This document shows, in pieces, positions 16,497 through 24,978 of a DNA stretch of 64,000 nucleotides (position 1 is its first letter; each line of letters opens with the position of its first letter). The stretch spans positions 62,001 to 126,000 of the forward strand of contig JAUXSE010000028.1 of assembly GCA_030681515.1 (NCBI GenBank), in the 5' to 3' direction. The position numbers and the translations under genes were made by a program. The notes beneath the pieces were generated by a model. The model searched no databases, was not told where the DNA came from, and worked only from the letters and a program-made list of their open reading frames with translations. The DNA comes from Geothrix sp. GTDB lineage: Bacteria; Acidobacteriota; Holophagae; Holophagales; Holophagaceae.

Positions 16497-18107
16497 CTAG
16501 TGCCGCACGTGAAGGTAGCGAATGAGGCCGTGGACGCCCACGCCGAGGATGGTGAGGAGGACCATGCCGAGTCCGAGGGCATCCACGCCGGTTCCCCGGT
16601 CGCGACCCAGGAGGTAGAACCCGGGGATATTGGCCAGCCGGCCCTTCTGGCTATGGCACTCGGTGCAGGCGAGGGCCTGTTCCTTGGGGGCGACCATGTG
16701 GGTGATGGGCCACAGCATGGAGGTCTTCACGAAGCCGTACTTTCCGCTGTAGGGAAGCTCGGCTGTCTCCATGCCCATCTTGATGGCGACATCCCAGTTC
16801 CAGTCACCCCAGTAGGCGCCGGAACCCTTGGGGCCCGCGGTGTAGGGGGCCACGAACTTGTTCAGGACCGTATCGTAGGGCTGGGTGCCTTCATGGAACT
16901 TGAAGGGCCAGATTTTCGCGTTGGGATCGGCATAGGAACCCTCGGGGGGATTCAGGACGACCTTGCCATCCGCGGGAATGGCGAAGGAGTCTGTCAGCCG
17001 GAGGAACTTGAGGTTGCCGTTGTACCAGACATAGGCCGGCTTGACGTCCCGCTGCCAGACCATCTCTCCGTGCTTGGTGGCATAGGTCTCGTACCCCTTG
17101 GCGTCCTTTTCCTTGTAGGCCTTCCCGTCCTTCAGGCGGCCCGCCGTGGCCCAGTCCCAGGAGAGGTTGGTGGGAAGGTCCCCCCGCGCGAAGGCGGGGA
17201 TGTGGCAGGTCTGGCAGGCGACCTTCTGGTAGTGGCGGTTCAGGATGTACGACTGGTGGGGCGAATCCGTATGGCAGGAGGCGCAGGACATCCGGGACAC
17301 GCTCTCACCCGGGTATTTGGGCTCCTCGCGGCGATCCGCCGGGATGACATAGTTGGGGCCGGCGATCTTGTGCGCGTCGGACGTGTGGCAATCCACGCAA
17401 TCCATGCCCGCGCCCTGCTTGGACATGTGCACGTCCAGGGTACGGGGGGCCTTCAGGATGCTGTTGTCCAGGTCCCCGTGCTTGGTCGCATCCCCTCCGC
17501 CGCCGAAGAAATGGCAGGCGCCACAATTCCTGTTGGTGGGCGCTCCGACCTTCTGGGCCAGCTCCGCCAATGGAATGCCAGGATTCGGAAAGCCGGCCTT
17601 CTCCTTTTCATAGTCTCCCGTGGTGTCGTGGCAGACCAGGCAGTCCACGTTTTCCTGCCGGGTGAAATCGAAGGTCTTGTCCTTGAATCCGTAGCCGGCG
17701 TGGCAGCGGGCGCAGGATTCGGTGTTCCCGCCGATGATGGCGATGCAGTAGTTGTTCACCAGGTGGGTGGATTTTCCGAAACCGTCCTTCCCGTCCTTGG
17801 CGACATTCCAGGTCCAGTGGGACGTGGCCATGACCTGCTCCGCCGCCTTGGTGTGGCAGGTGAGGCAGGCCCTGGTCACCGCGGGGCCGTCACCATCCTT
17901 GAACGGTCCCTGGAGGATCTTGAACTTGCTGTGATCCGCCGTCAGGCGGCGGTTCTTGGCGGTATGGAGATCCGTGTAGGAACCGTGGCCCCTGTGGGGG
18001 GGTTCGACCGGCTGCTGGGCCCGGCCCAAGGCGAGCGGGAGGACCAGGAGACCGGCCAGGGCCTGGAAAACCCTCCTCAGGGATGGTTTTCTGGGTGGAT
18101 GAAGCAT
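16497..18107 (-). CDS. Octaheme c-type cytochrome, tetrathionate-reductase (OTR)-like family
   Basis: The 536-residue protein has eight CXXCH sites: 81-85, 132-136, 156-160, 195-199, 237-241, 275-279, 298-302 and 481-485. Spacing, with a long heme-free stretch before the last heme, fits the OTR-like octaheme family, whose Shewanella member reduces tetrathionate, nitrite and hydroxylamine in vitro. A signal peptide occupies about residues 10-30. A C-terminal membrane helix (about 508-528) would anchor it in the inner membrane beside the cytochrome b encoded next. The ATG at 18107 has AGGAG upstream. The physiological substrate is not decidable from the sequence. Confidence 0.92.
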   Translation of the reverse strand: MLHPPRKPSLRRVFQALAGLLVLPLALGRAQQPVEPPHRGHGSYTDLHTAKNRRLTADHSKFKILQGPFKDGDGPAVTRACLTCHTKAAEQVMATSHWTWNVAKDGKDGFGKSTHLVNNYCIAIIGGNTESCARCHAGYGFKDKTFDFTRQENVDCLVCHDTTGDYEKEKAGFPNPGIPLAELAQKVGAPTNRNCGACHFFGGGGDATKHGDLDNSILKAPRTLDVHMSKQGAGMDCVDCHTSDAHKIAGPNYVIPADRREEPKYPGESVSRMSCASCHTDSPHQSYILNRHYQKVACQTCHIPAFARGDLPTNLSWDWATAGRLKDGKAYKEKDAKGYETYATKHGEMVWQRDVKPAYVWYNGNLKFLRLTDSFAIPADGKVVLNPPEGSYADPNAKIWPFKFHEGTQPYDTVLNKFVAPYTAGPKGSGAYWGDWNWDVAIKMGMETAELPYSGKYGFVKTSMLWPITHMVAPKEQALACTECHSQKGRLANIPGFYLLGRDRGTGVDALGLGMVLLTILGVGVHGLIRYLHVRH

Positions 18108-18200
18108 GATGTCTCCTGAACGCAGAGGGGTGGCAAGGAAGGTGGTGCCAATTGGCACCAGACCTCCCGGACTGGAAGGGCCGGGTTGGGGAGCCCTATA

Positions 18201-18668
18201 TCATTCGCCTGGCTTGGCCAGGCGATGGTGGGGCGACATGGCGGGGCGGATATCGAGAATGGGCGCGCCATCCTCGATATCCAGGCCCTCCACGTCTATG
18301 AGACCCCTTTCAGAGTCGAGTTCTACGACCCTGGCCCTCAGGAACTCGATGGGATTGGGACGCTCGACGGAGGAGGTCGCGAAGACCCCGGGGCCGCCGT
18401 CTCCGCCCTGGCAGGCATCCGTGGGTATCCGTCCCGAAGGGGCATGGTAGGTGATCACCCAGATCTCGAGGCCGCTGTACAGCCCCTGAAGCCCTGGAAG
18501 GTAGGGGTGAAACAGCTCCAGGGTGGCTCGTCCTTTGGGAATGAAATATTTGGAGATCCGCGCCCGTTTCCGCGGAGCCGCGTGGACGAGGCCGATGGGC
18601 CGGATGGTAAAGGCCACGGTCGGGACTGGGGTTCGATCCACGCTTTGGTCCATGTTGGGGTGAGTCAC
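18201..18668 (-). CDS. trmO: TrmO/TsaA-family protein (tRNA N6-methyl-threonylcarbamoyladenosine methyltransferase-like)
   Basis: The 155-residue protein matches the TsaA/TrmO beta-barrel family: RPIGLVHA at the start, then GVFATSSVERPNPIEFLRARV and GLDIEDGAPILDIRP. The family's E. coli member methylates t6A37 in tRNA using S-adenosylmethionine. The canonical GVFATRSP motif reads GVFATSSV here, so activity may differ. I prefer the GTG at 18668, which follows a GAGGTG ribosome site; an in-frame ATG lies at 18653. It sits 22 bases after the TroA-like gene and before the octaheme gene, an unexpected place for a tRNA enzyme. A hairpin (18206-18224) covers its last codons. Confidence 0.8.
   Translation of the reverse strand: MTHPNMDQSVDRTPVPTVAFTIRPIGLVHAAPRKRARISKYFIPKGRATLELFHPYLPGLQGLYSGLEIWVITYHAPSGRIPTDACQGGDGGPGVFATSSVERPNPIEFLRARVVELDSERGLIDVEGLDIEDGAPILDIRPAMSPHHRLAKPGE
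18206..18224 (-). terminator. Intra-operon hairpin at the trmO stop
   Basis: CGCCTGGC and GCCAGGCG form a perfect 8-bp stem with a TTG loop, overlapping the final codons of the TrmO-like gene. It lacks a U-run and may attenuate or stabilise the transcript before the octaheme gene. Confidence 0.4.
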
Positions 18669-18690
18669 GGTACACCTCGGGGTTTTCTGG

Positions 18691-19620
18691 TCACTGCCTG
18701 GCTTGGCCCTGGAGTGCCTTGACGAGGTTGTCGAACAGATCGCTGTAGGTGGAGGCGCCACGGATGCCCTCGATGGAGGAGGCGATCTCGACGACCTTCA
18801 GGTTGGAGCGCTCCCGGAAGGCCTCGGCATATTCCAGGGGCGTGTTCGGATCCACGAGGATGAGGTCTGCCTTCATTTCGCGGATGTGGGTGAGCAGTGC
18901 CTGCGGGCTCGGCAGTTCGCCAGGGGTCCCCTTGCAGACGACGAATTGCGGTCCGCCCATGGAGGAGAAGTTCTGCCATCCGCACTGGGCGCTGAAGACC
19001 CGCAGTCCGCGAAGGGGCTTCAGGGCGGCCTTCCAGCGGTCAATGTCCTTCGCCAGGGCCTTCTGGAAGGCCTCGGCGTTCGCCAGGAAGAGTGCCCGGC
19101 TGGCGGGCCTCAGCTCCCCCAGGCCCTTGGCGATGTGGCGCGCGACGAGGCCGCCGTTCTCCGGGTTCAGCCAGAAGAAGGGATCCCCGGCCGCGAATGC
19201 CGCGTTCACATAGCCGGAGCAGTCGGAGGTGGGCAGGTTGGTCCGCGCGGCCCCCTTGGAGACATCAATCCACTTGGGATCGCCGGTCTTCCGCACGGCG
19301 GTTCCGGCGGTCCGCAACACCGAGGAGATCGCGGCGGATTCGTTCAGGAAGCCCGTCCACACGATGGCCTCCGCACCGGCCAGGCGGGCCTTCGCCGTGG
19401 ATTCCACATTGAGATCGCTCCGGAGGATGCAGCCTTTGAAGAGGCTGACGGTCTCGACCTGGCCGCCCCCCACCGCCCTGACGATGGGCTCGATGTCTGC
19501 CACCCCCACGGCCACGGTGATCCGGCCCTCTTTCTGCGGGGCCGCGCCGAAGGCGAGCCCTCCCATGGCCAGGAACGCCAGGGCGATCCGCAAAGCTTGA
19601 TTCAATCCATGGGTCTTCAT
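18691..19620 (-). CDS. TroA/ZnuA-like solute-binding protein, metal ligands not conserved
   Basis: The 309-residue protein has a signal peptide (about 1-26) and the fold pattern of cluster A-I metal-binding proteins (GVADIEPIVRAVGG, LAGAEAIVWTGFLNE, DPFFWLNPENG, ADLILVDPNTP). In zinc and manganese binders the second and third stretches carry histidines, as in DPHxW. Here the positions read C64, F148 and SAQCGW (C213), so ordinary Zn/Mn binding looks lost; four cysteines (64, 134, 213, 229) remain. GGGAGG precedes the ATG at 19620. No ABC permease or ATPase is nearby. It is first in the run leading to TrmO-like, octaheme and cytochrome b genes. Confidence 0.8.
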   Translation of the reverse strand: MKTHGLNQALRIALAFLAMGGLAFGAAPQKEGRITVAVGVADIEPIVRAVGGGQVETVSLFKGCILRSDLNVESTAKARLAGAEAIVWTGFLNESAAISSVLRTAGTAVRKTGDPKWIDVSKGAARTNLPTSDCSGYVNAAFAAGDPFFWLNPENGGLVARHIAKGLGELRPASRALFLANAEAFQKALAKDIDRWKAALKPLRGLRVFSAQCGWQNFSSMGGPQFVVCKGTPGELPSPQALLTHIREMKADLILVDPNTPLEYAEAFRERSNLKVVEIASSIEGIRGASTYSDLFDNLVKALQGQARQ

Positions 19621-20028
19621 ATCAACCTCCCGGTTGTTTGGGGGTTCCCGGGTTCCGTCAAGGCAGACGCGGACTTCCTGCGCTGGAAAGCGGTCCCTGA
19701 ACCTCTTCTGGTGGCTTTGGAGATGCGGAGGCACGCCCGTTTGGGCGAACTCCCGGGTGATGGCAAACCCCTGCTTACGGTCCGGATGGACCGGCCTCGC
19801 GGACGCTGGGATGGCTTGGCTGAACGGATGCCGGGATGATCCGGGTCCAGGATCGCCGGAGGGCCATGGGGCTCATTCGGCATCACATGGAAGAGCAAGA
19901 AGGTTGCCAGTTTTTATAAAACAATATATATCAATATTTAAATATGAAAAATAAGGAGTTGATGACCCGGACATTGCAGAATGCAGAAGAATCCATGGGG
20001 CTGGCCCATGCAATTCGCACGAGTTCGC
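19621..20028. other. 408-bp regulatory gap with long leader and AT-rich upstream region
   Basis: This gap separates the sigma-54 activator stop from the TroA-like start. It holds the -24/-12 promoter at 19894-19909, an AT-rich block at 19910-19958 that could bend DNA between activator and promoter, and an inverted repeat CATGGG-GCTGG-CCCATG (19994-20010) that could be an activator site or the activator gene's terminator. The leader from promoter to start codon is about 260 nt and has no gene I can support. Confidence 0.6.
19894..19909 (-). promoter_or_regulatory. Sigma-54 (-24/-12) promoter for the redox operon
   Basis: On the minus strand the sequence reads TGGCAACCTTCTTGCT, against the consensus TGGCAC-N5-TTGCW. 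GG and GC are exactly ten bases apart, as sigma-54 requires. It points toward the TroA-like gene, and the next gene upstream is a sigma-54 activator. Confidence 0.75.
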
Positions 20029-21390
20029 TCAGGCGCGGCGGAGTTTCCGCCAGAGGGTGGTGGTGTGGATGCCAAGGTCCCGGGCGGCGGCCGTGCGGTT
20101 CCCGCCATGCCGCTCCAGGGCGGCCTGGATCATCGCCCGCTCCTGGCTTTGCAGATCCTTGCCGGACCCCGGATCTCCTGCGGTGGGGGCGCCCGGAGAC
20201 AGGCCCTCGAAGGTCGAAGGCAGGTCTGCGGCCTGGATCTGATCCTGGCGGCAAAGCACGCAGGCGTGCTCCACGGCGTTCTCGAGCTCACGGATATTCC
20301 CAGGCCAGCTGTGGCGCATGAAACGGTCCATGGCCTCCGGGGTGAATCCCCGGATCGGCCTCCCGTGGAGCGCCACCTGCTTGTCCAGGAACCGTCTTGC
20401 CAGGGCGGGAATATCCTCCTTCCGTTCCCGAAGGGGGGGAATTGCAATCTGCATGACATTCAACCGGTAGTAGAGATCCTCCCGGAACCGGCCCTCCCTC
20501 ACCTCCGTGCGCAGATCGCGGTGGGTGGCGGCCACGAACCGGACATTGGCCTTGATGGAATCGCTGGATCCCAGGGGCTCGTAGGTCCGCTCCTGCAGCA
20601 CCCGGAGCAGGCGCACCTGGAGGGCCGGGGAGATATCGCCGATTTCATCCAGGAACAGCGTCCCGCTTTCCGCGGCGGCGATCCGCCCCTTGCGATCCCG
20701 CTTGGCGTCCGTGAAGGCCCCGGCCTTGTGCCCGAACAGCTCCGCTTCCAGCAGGGTGTCGGGAAGGGCGCCGCAGTTGAGGGTGATCAGCGGCTTGCGC
20801 GCCCGGGAACTCAATTCATGGATCGCCCGGGCCATGAGCTCCTTCCCCGTCCCGCTCTCCCCCTGGAGGAGGACGGTGCTGTCGCTCTGGGCGATGAGGG
20901 GCAGCAGCTTGAAGATCTCCCACATCCGGTGATTGGCGGAGGTCATGTGATGGAAGGTGGATCGGCCCTCCGCGGCCTTCCGCAGCTCTTCCACGAGCGT
21001 CAGATCCCGGAAGGACTCGACGCCCCCGACCACGTCTCCGGAATGGTTCCGCAACAGGGCGGTACTCACGCTGATGGACACCTTCCGCCGGGCGGTGGTG
21101 TGGATGTTCACCTGCTTGTTGATCAGGGGCGATCCCGTGGCCATGGTCTCCTTGAGCGCACAGGCCCCCTCGCAGATGTCGGCGTTGAAAACCTTCCAGC
21201 AGTGCTGCCCCAGGGCCGCCTCGGGCGATATGCCGATGATCTCGGCCGCGGCCCGGTTGAAGGAGGTGATCCGGAAATCCTCGTCCACGGTGAACACGCC
21301 ATCGTTGATGGAATCCAGGATGGTGCGCAGGTCCGACGAAAGGTTGTCTGAGGCTGCCCCCGCCGCGCCCTTCCTGGAGAAGTACTTCAT
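20029..21390 (-). CDS. PAS-domain sigma-54-dependent transcriptional activator (NtrC type)
   Basis: The 453-residue protein has a PAS domain (about 22-130) with a cysteine cluster (C64, C73, C77 in HCWKVFNADICEGAC), an AAA+ domain with Walker A GESGTGKE (177-184) and Walker B LFLDEIGD (246-253), and a C-terminal Fis-type helix-turn-helix. The sigma-54 contact loop reads GAFTDA rather than GAFTGA, a tolerated variant. Having no receiver domain, it should sense its signal directly; the PAS cysteines suggest redox, heme or metal sensing. The ATG at 21390 is preceded by GGGGGA. The likely target is the promoter immediately downstream. Confidence 0.93.
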   Translation of the reverse strand: MKYFSRKGAAGAASDNLSSDLRTILDSINDGVFTVDEDFRITSFNRAAAEIIGISPEAALGQHCWKVFNADICEGACALKETMATGSPLINKQVNIHTTARRKVSISVSTALLRNHSGDVVGGVESFRDLTLVEELRKAAEGRSTFHHMTSANHRMWEIFKLLPLIAQSDSTVLLQGESGTGKELMARAIHELSSRARKPLITLNCGALPDTLLEAELFGHKAGAFTDAKRDRKGRIAAAESGTLFLDEIGDISPALQVRLLRVLQERTYEPLGSSDSIKANVRFVAATHRDLRTEVREGRFREDLYYRLNVMQIAIPPLRERKEDIPALARRFLDKQVALHGRPIRGFTPEAMDRFMRHSWPGNIRELENAVEHACVLCRQDQIQAADLPSTFEGLSPGAPTAGDPGSGKDLQSQERAMIQAALERHGGNRTAAARDLGIHTTTLWRKLRRA

Positions 21391-21875
21391 GGTTCCCCCT
21401 GCCATTGCATTATGCATGGGTTATGTATGAACGGGTGGTGATCTGTACGGGAGCAGGTAGCCCAATCGCCCGTTGGGATGCCCAAGAATACCGCTTGGTC
21501 TGATGTCTTCCCTGGGGGGAGAATGATGGTTCCTGGTTATCGGCATAACTCAGCCAGAAAAGACCACCACGAATGGCACGAATACACCCTGCGGGCGCAG
21601 GCAGTTCACGAAGGCGCGCCTTCCCGTCCTGGGCCATCCCTTTGTGGGCGGCGGCCCGAGCGGTCCCCAAAAAGCCGTCCGGGCCGCCGCCCACAAAGCC
21701 GGTCGCGCTCTGCGCGTCCGGGGGCCAAAGGCCCGGATGACCCGCATCGGTATGTGCGGGCTGTCTTCGTGCCCTTGTCATTGCTCTTGGTGTCCTTCGT
21801 GGAGATCTTGAAGAGCCTGCTGCAGGCTGAGTATGGCCGATAATCGGGTGATGGTTTTGTTGAGAGGAGCCAGGC
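21391..21875. other. 485-bp gap holding a long repeat-armed hairpin
   Basis: No gene is supported between the sigma-54 activator and OsmC. Most of the gap is occupied by a nested inverted-repeat structure (see 21563-21802). The rest should carry the activator's promoter on the minus strand and the OsmC promoter on the plus strand. Confidence 0.6.
21563..21802. repeat. Hairpin element A with 9-nt repeat arms and a perfect 19-bp inner stem
   Basis: The left arm carries CACGAATGG and CACGAATAC in tandem (21568-21585). The right arm, read in complement, carries CACGAAGGA, CACCAAGAG and CAATGACAA in the same 9-nt register. Between them CTTTGTGGGCGGCGGCCCG (21640-21658) is repeated exactly inverted at 21680-21698 across a 21-base loop, and a smaller stem follows at 21717-21736. 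Confidence 0.7.
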
Positions 21876-22274
21876 ATGGAGATGGTCATTGATTTCCCGG
21901 GGGGCGCGCGCGTGGACGCCCATTTCGGCGGGTTCACGGTCATGACGGATCAGTCGCCCCGGGGTGGGGGCGAGGGATCCGCGCCTGAGCCCTTCGCGCT
22001 CTTCCTCGCGTCCCTGGGCACCTGTGCCGGGATCTATGTGCTCAGCTTCTGCCAGCAGCGCGGCCTGCCCACCGAGGGCATCCGCCTCGTCCAGCGCATG
22101 GCCTTCGACCCCGCGACCGGAAAGCTCGACCGGGTGGACCTGGACATCCAGCTGCCCGCGGGATTTCCCGAGAAGTACCAGGAGGCGCTCATCCGCGCCG
22201 CCAATCAATGCGCCGTGAAAAAGCAGCTCGACAATCCCCCGGCCATCCAGGTGGTGACCTCGATCCAGGGCTAG
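21876..22274 (+). CDS. OsmC/Ohr-family protein
   Basis: The 132-residue protein has the OsmC pattern: cysteine C50 in LASLGTCAGIYVLSFCQQRG and C112 in ANQCAVKKQL, the pair that reduces hydroperoxides in OsmC/Ohr. Family members act as cytoplasmic thiol peroxidases. The exact subgroup is uncertain, as some small OsmC-like proteins have no proven peroxidase activity. GAGAGGAG lies upstream of the ATG. It is convergent with the MacB-like permease. Confidence 0.85.
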   Translation: MEMVIDFPGGARVDAHFGGFTVMTDQSPRGGGEGSAPEPFALFLASLGTCAGIYVLSFCQQRGLPTEGIRLVQRMAFDPATGKLDRVDLDIQLPAGFPEKYQEALIRAANQCAVKKQLDNPPAIQVVTSIQG

Positions 22275-22282
22275 GGACGCTG

Positions 22283-22471
22283 GGGGAGCTACTCGTAGCG
22301 GAGGGCCTCGATGGGGCGGGGCCCGCTCCGCGAGGCGAAGCCGAGTGGGAGGACGCGCCGGGGGCGCGTCCGATCGCGGGGGAGCAGGCGCCGTGCGTGA
22401 GACGAAGTCGAACGCCCAGGCGCAAGCCCATGGGCGATGGGGAGCTACTCGTAGCGGAGGGCCTCGATGGG
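22283..22471. repeat. 33-bp direct repeat of the permease gene's 3' end
   Basis: The sequence starting GGGGAGCTACTCGTAGCGG occurs at 22283-22315 and again, identically for 33 bases, at 22439-22471. The second copy is the real end of the MacB-like gene (its last codons and stop); the first copy lies downstream and non-coding. The 123 bases between them hold a perfect hairpin. Confidence 0.85.
22351..22371. terminator. Hairpin between convergent permease and OsmC genes
   Basis: GGACGCGCC and GGCGCGTCC form a perfect 9-bp stem with a GGG loop. It sits between two convergent genes and could stop transcription from either side, although it has no U-run. Confidence 0.45.
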
Positions 22472-23734
22472 ATCCTGCTTCGCGGCCTTCAGGGCGGGCC
22501 ACAGCCCGAAGATCAGCCCCACGGCCGTGCTGACGCCGAAGCCGAGGACGATGCTCCAGAGGGGCGCCGCGGCGGGGAAATCGAAGACCAGCCGCACCAG
22601 CATGGCGATGCCGAGCCCCGCCGCGATGCCAATGGCGCCGCCCACGCCCGTGAGCGCGACGGCCTCCACCAGGAACTGCATGGCGATGTCCTTGCGGGTG
22701 GCGCCCAGGGCCTTCCGCACGCCGATCTCCCGGGTGCGTTCCGTCACGGTCACCAGCATGATGTTCATCACGCCAACGCCACCCACCAGGAGGGCGATGC
22801 TGGCGATGAGGATCATGGCGCCCGCGATGCCGCCCGTGATGGCGCGGAAGGTCTCCAGCTGGCCCTCGCTGGTGAAGATGGCGAAATCGTTGGGGTCCTT
22901 GGCCTTCAGGCCCCGGCGGGTGCGCAGGATCGAGATGCCCTGGTCCATCATGGCCTGCATCTGCTTGGGATCCCTGGGAACCGTCGCGATGTGGATGGTG
23001 TCCCCGCTGCCGTTCTTCACATCGGGGAACATTTCATCAAAGGTGCTGAAGGGGATGAGCACGATGTTGTCCGCGCTTCCGCCGAGGAAGGAGCCCCGTT
23101 TTTCCAGCAGGCCGATGACCCGGAAGGCGACGCCGGAGATGAGCAGTTCCTGATTGATGGGATCCCGGTGGAACCAGAGCGCCTCGGCCACATCGGGTCC
23201 GATGACCGCCGTCCTCGCGGCGTGCGAGATGTCGGCGTCGGCGAAGAACCGGCCATCGGCGATCCCGGCATTGTTGGCGACCGGATAGTCCGGCACGACC
23301 CCGGCCAGGGTGGGACCGTTGGCCTCCTTCCCCTTGCGGTTCTTGAAGGTCGTGGAGGCGGCGAGGGCGGGCAGGGACAGGTAGCGTTCCGGGCTCACGG
23401 CCGCCGCCAGGGTGTTGAGGCGCTTGAGGGTCTGGGCATCCTCCAGGGTGAGGTTGCGGCGCCGGCGCTGTTCTTCCGGAGGCCCCGTGGGGCCCCCGCC
23501 GAAGCGGGGCTCGTACTTCTGATACTGCACCAGGGTGGTGCCGAAACTGGAGAAGGCGCCCGTGATGGCGTCGTTGAACCCGGCCACGAAGCTCACCATG
23601 GCGATCACCGTGGCCACCCCCGACACGATGCCCAGCAGCGTCAGGAAGCTTCGCAGCCGCTGGACGAGGATGGAGCGGAACGCGAAGCGGATGTTCTCGA
23701 TGCCCAGGCTGCGGAGGGAGGAACGGCTCTTCAT
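22445..23734 (-). CDS. MacB-like ABC transporter permease (second of pair)
   Basis: The 429-residue protein follows the MacB/FtsX permease plan: an N-terminal membrane helix (FAFRSILVQRLRSFLTLLGIVSG), a large periplasmic MacB core domain (about 60-290) and three C-terminal helices, with the conserved loop RTREIGVRKALGA near residue 340. It has no ATP-binding domain. Nine bases separate it from a second permease gene upstream, so the two may form a heterodimer working with the adaptor protein encoded first in the operon. Confidence 0.92.
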   Translation of the reverse strand: MKSRSSLRSLGIENIRFAFRSILVQRLRSFLTLLGIVSGVATVIAMVSFVAGFNDAITGAFSSFGTTLVQYQKYEPRFGGGPTGPPEEQRRRRNLTLEDAQTLKRLNTLAAAVSPERYLSLPALAASTTFKNRKGKEANGPTLAGVVPDYPVANNAGIADGRFFADADISHAARTAVIGPDVAEALWFHRDPINQELLISGVAFRVIGLLEKRGSFLGGSADNIVLIPFSTFDEMFPDVKNGSGDTIHIATVPRDPKQMQAMMDQGISILRTRRGLKAKDPNDFAIFTSEGQLETFRAITGGIAGAMILIASIALLVGGVGVMNIMLVTVTERTREIGVRKALGATRKDIAMQFLVEAVALTGVGGAIGIAAGLGIAMLVRLVFDFPAAAPLWSIVLGFGVSTAVGLIFGLWPALKAAKQDPIEALRYE

Positions 23735-23743
23735 GGCAGCGGC

Positions 23744-24973
<1,230 letters not shown>

Positions 24974-24978
24974 CCGAG

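Noticed and set aside
19640-19839. Plus-strand frame with protein-like composition in the sigma-54 leader
   Set aside because: It is the tail of a frame that is otherwise antisense to the TroA-like gene, with no suitable start of its own. It could be a decayed gene but nothing supports that.
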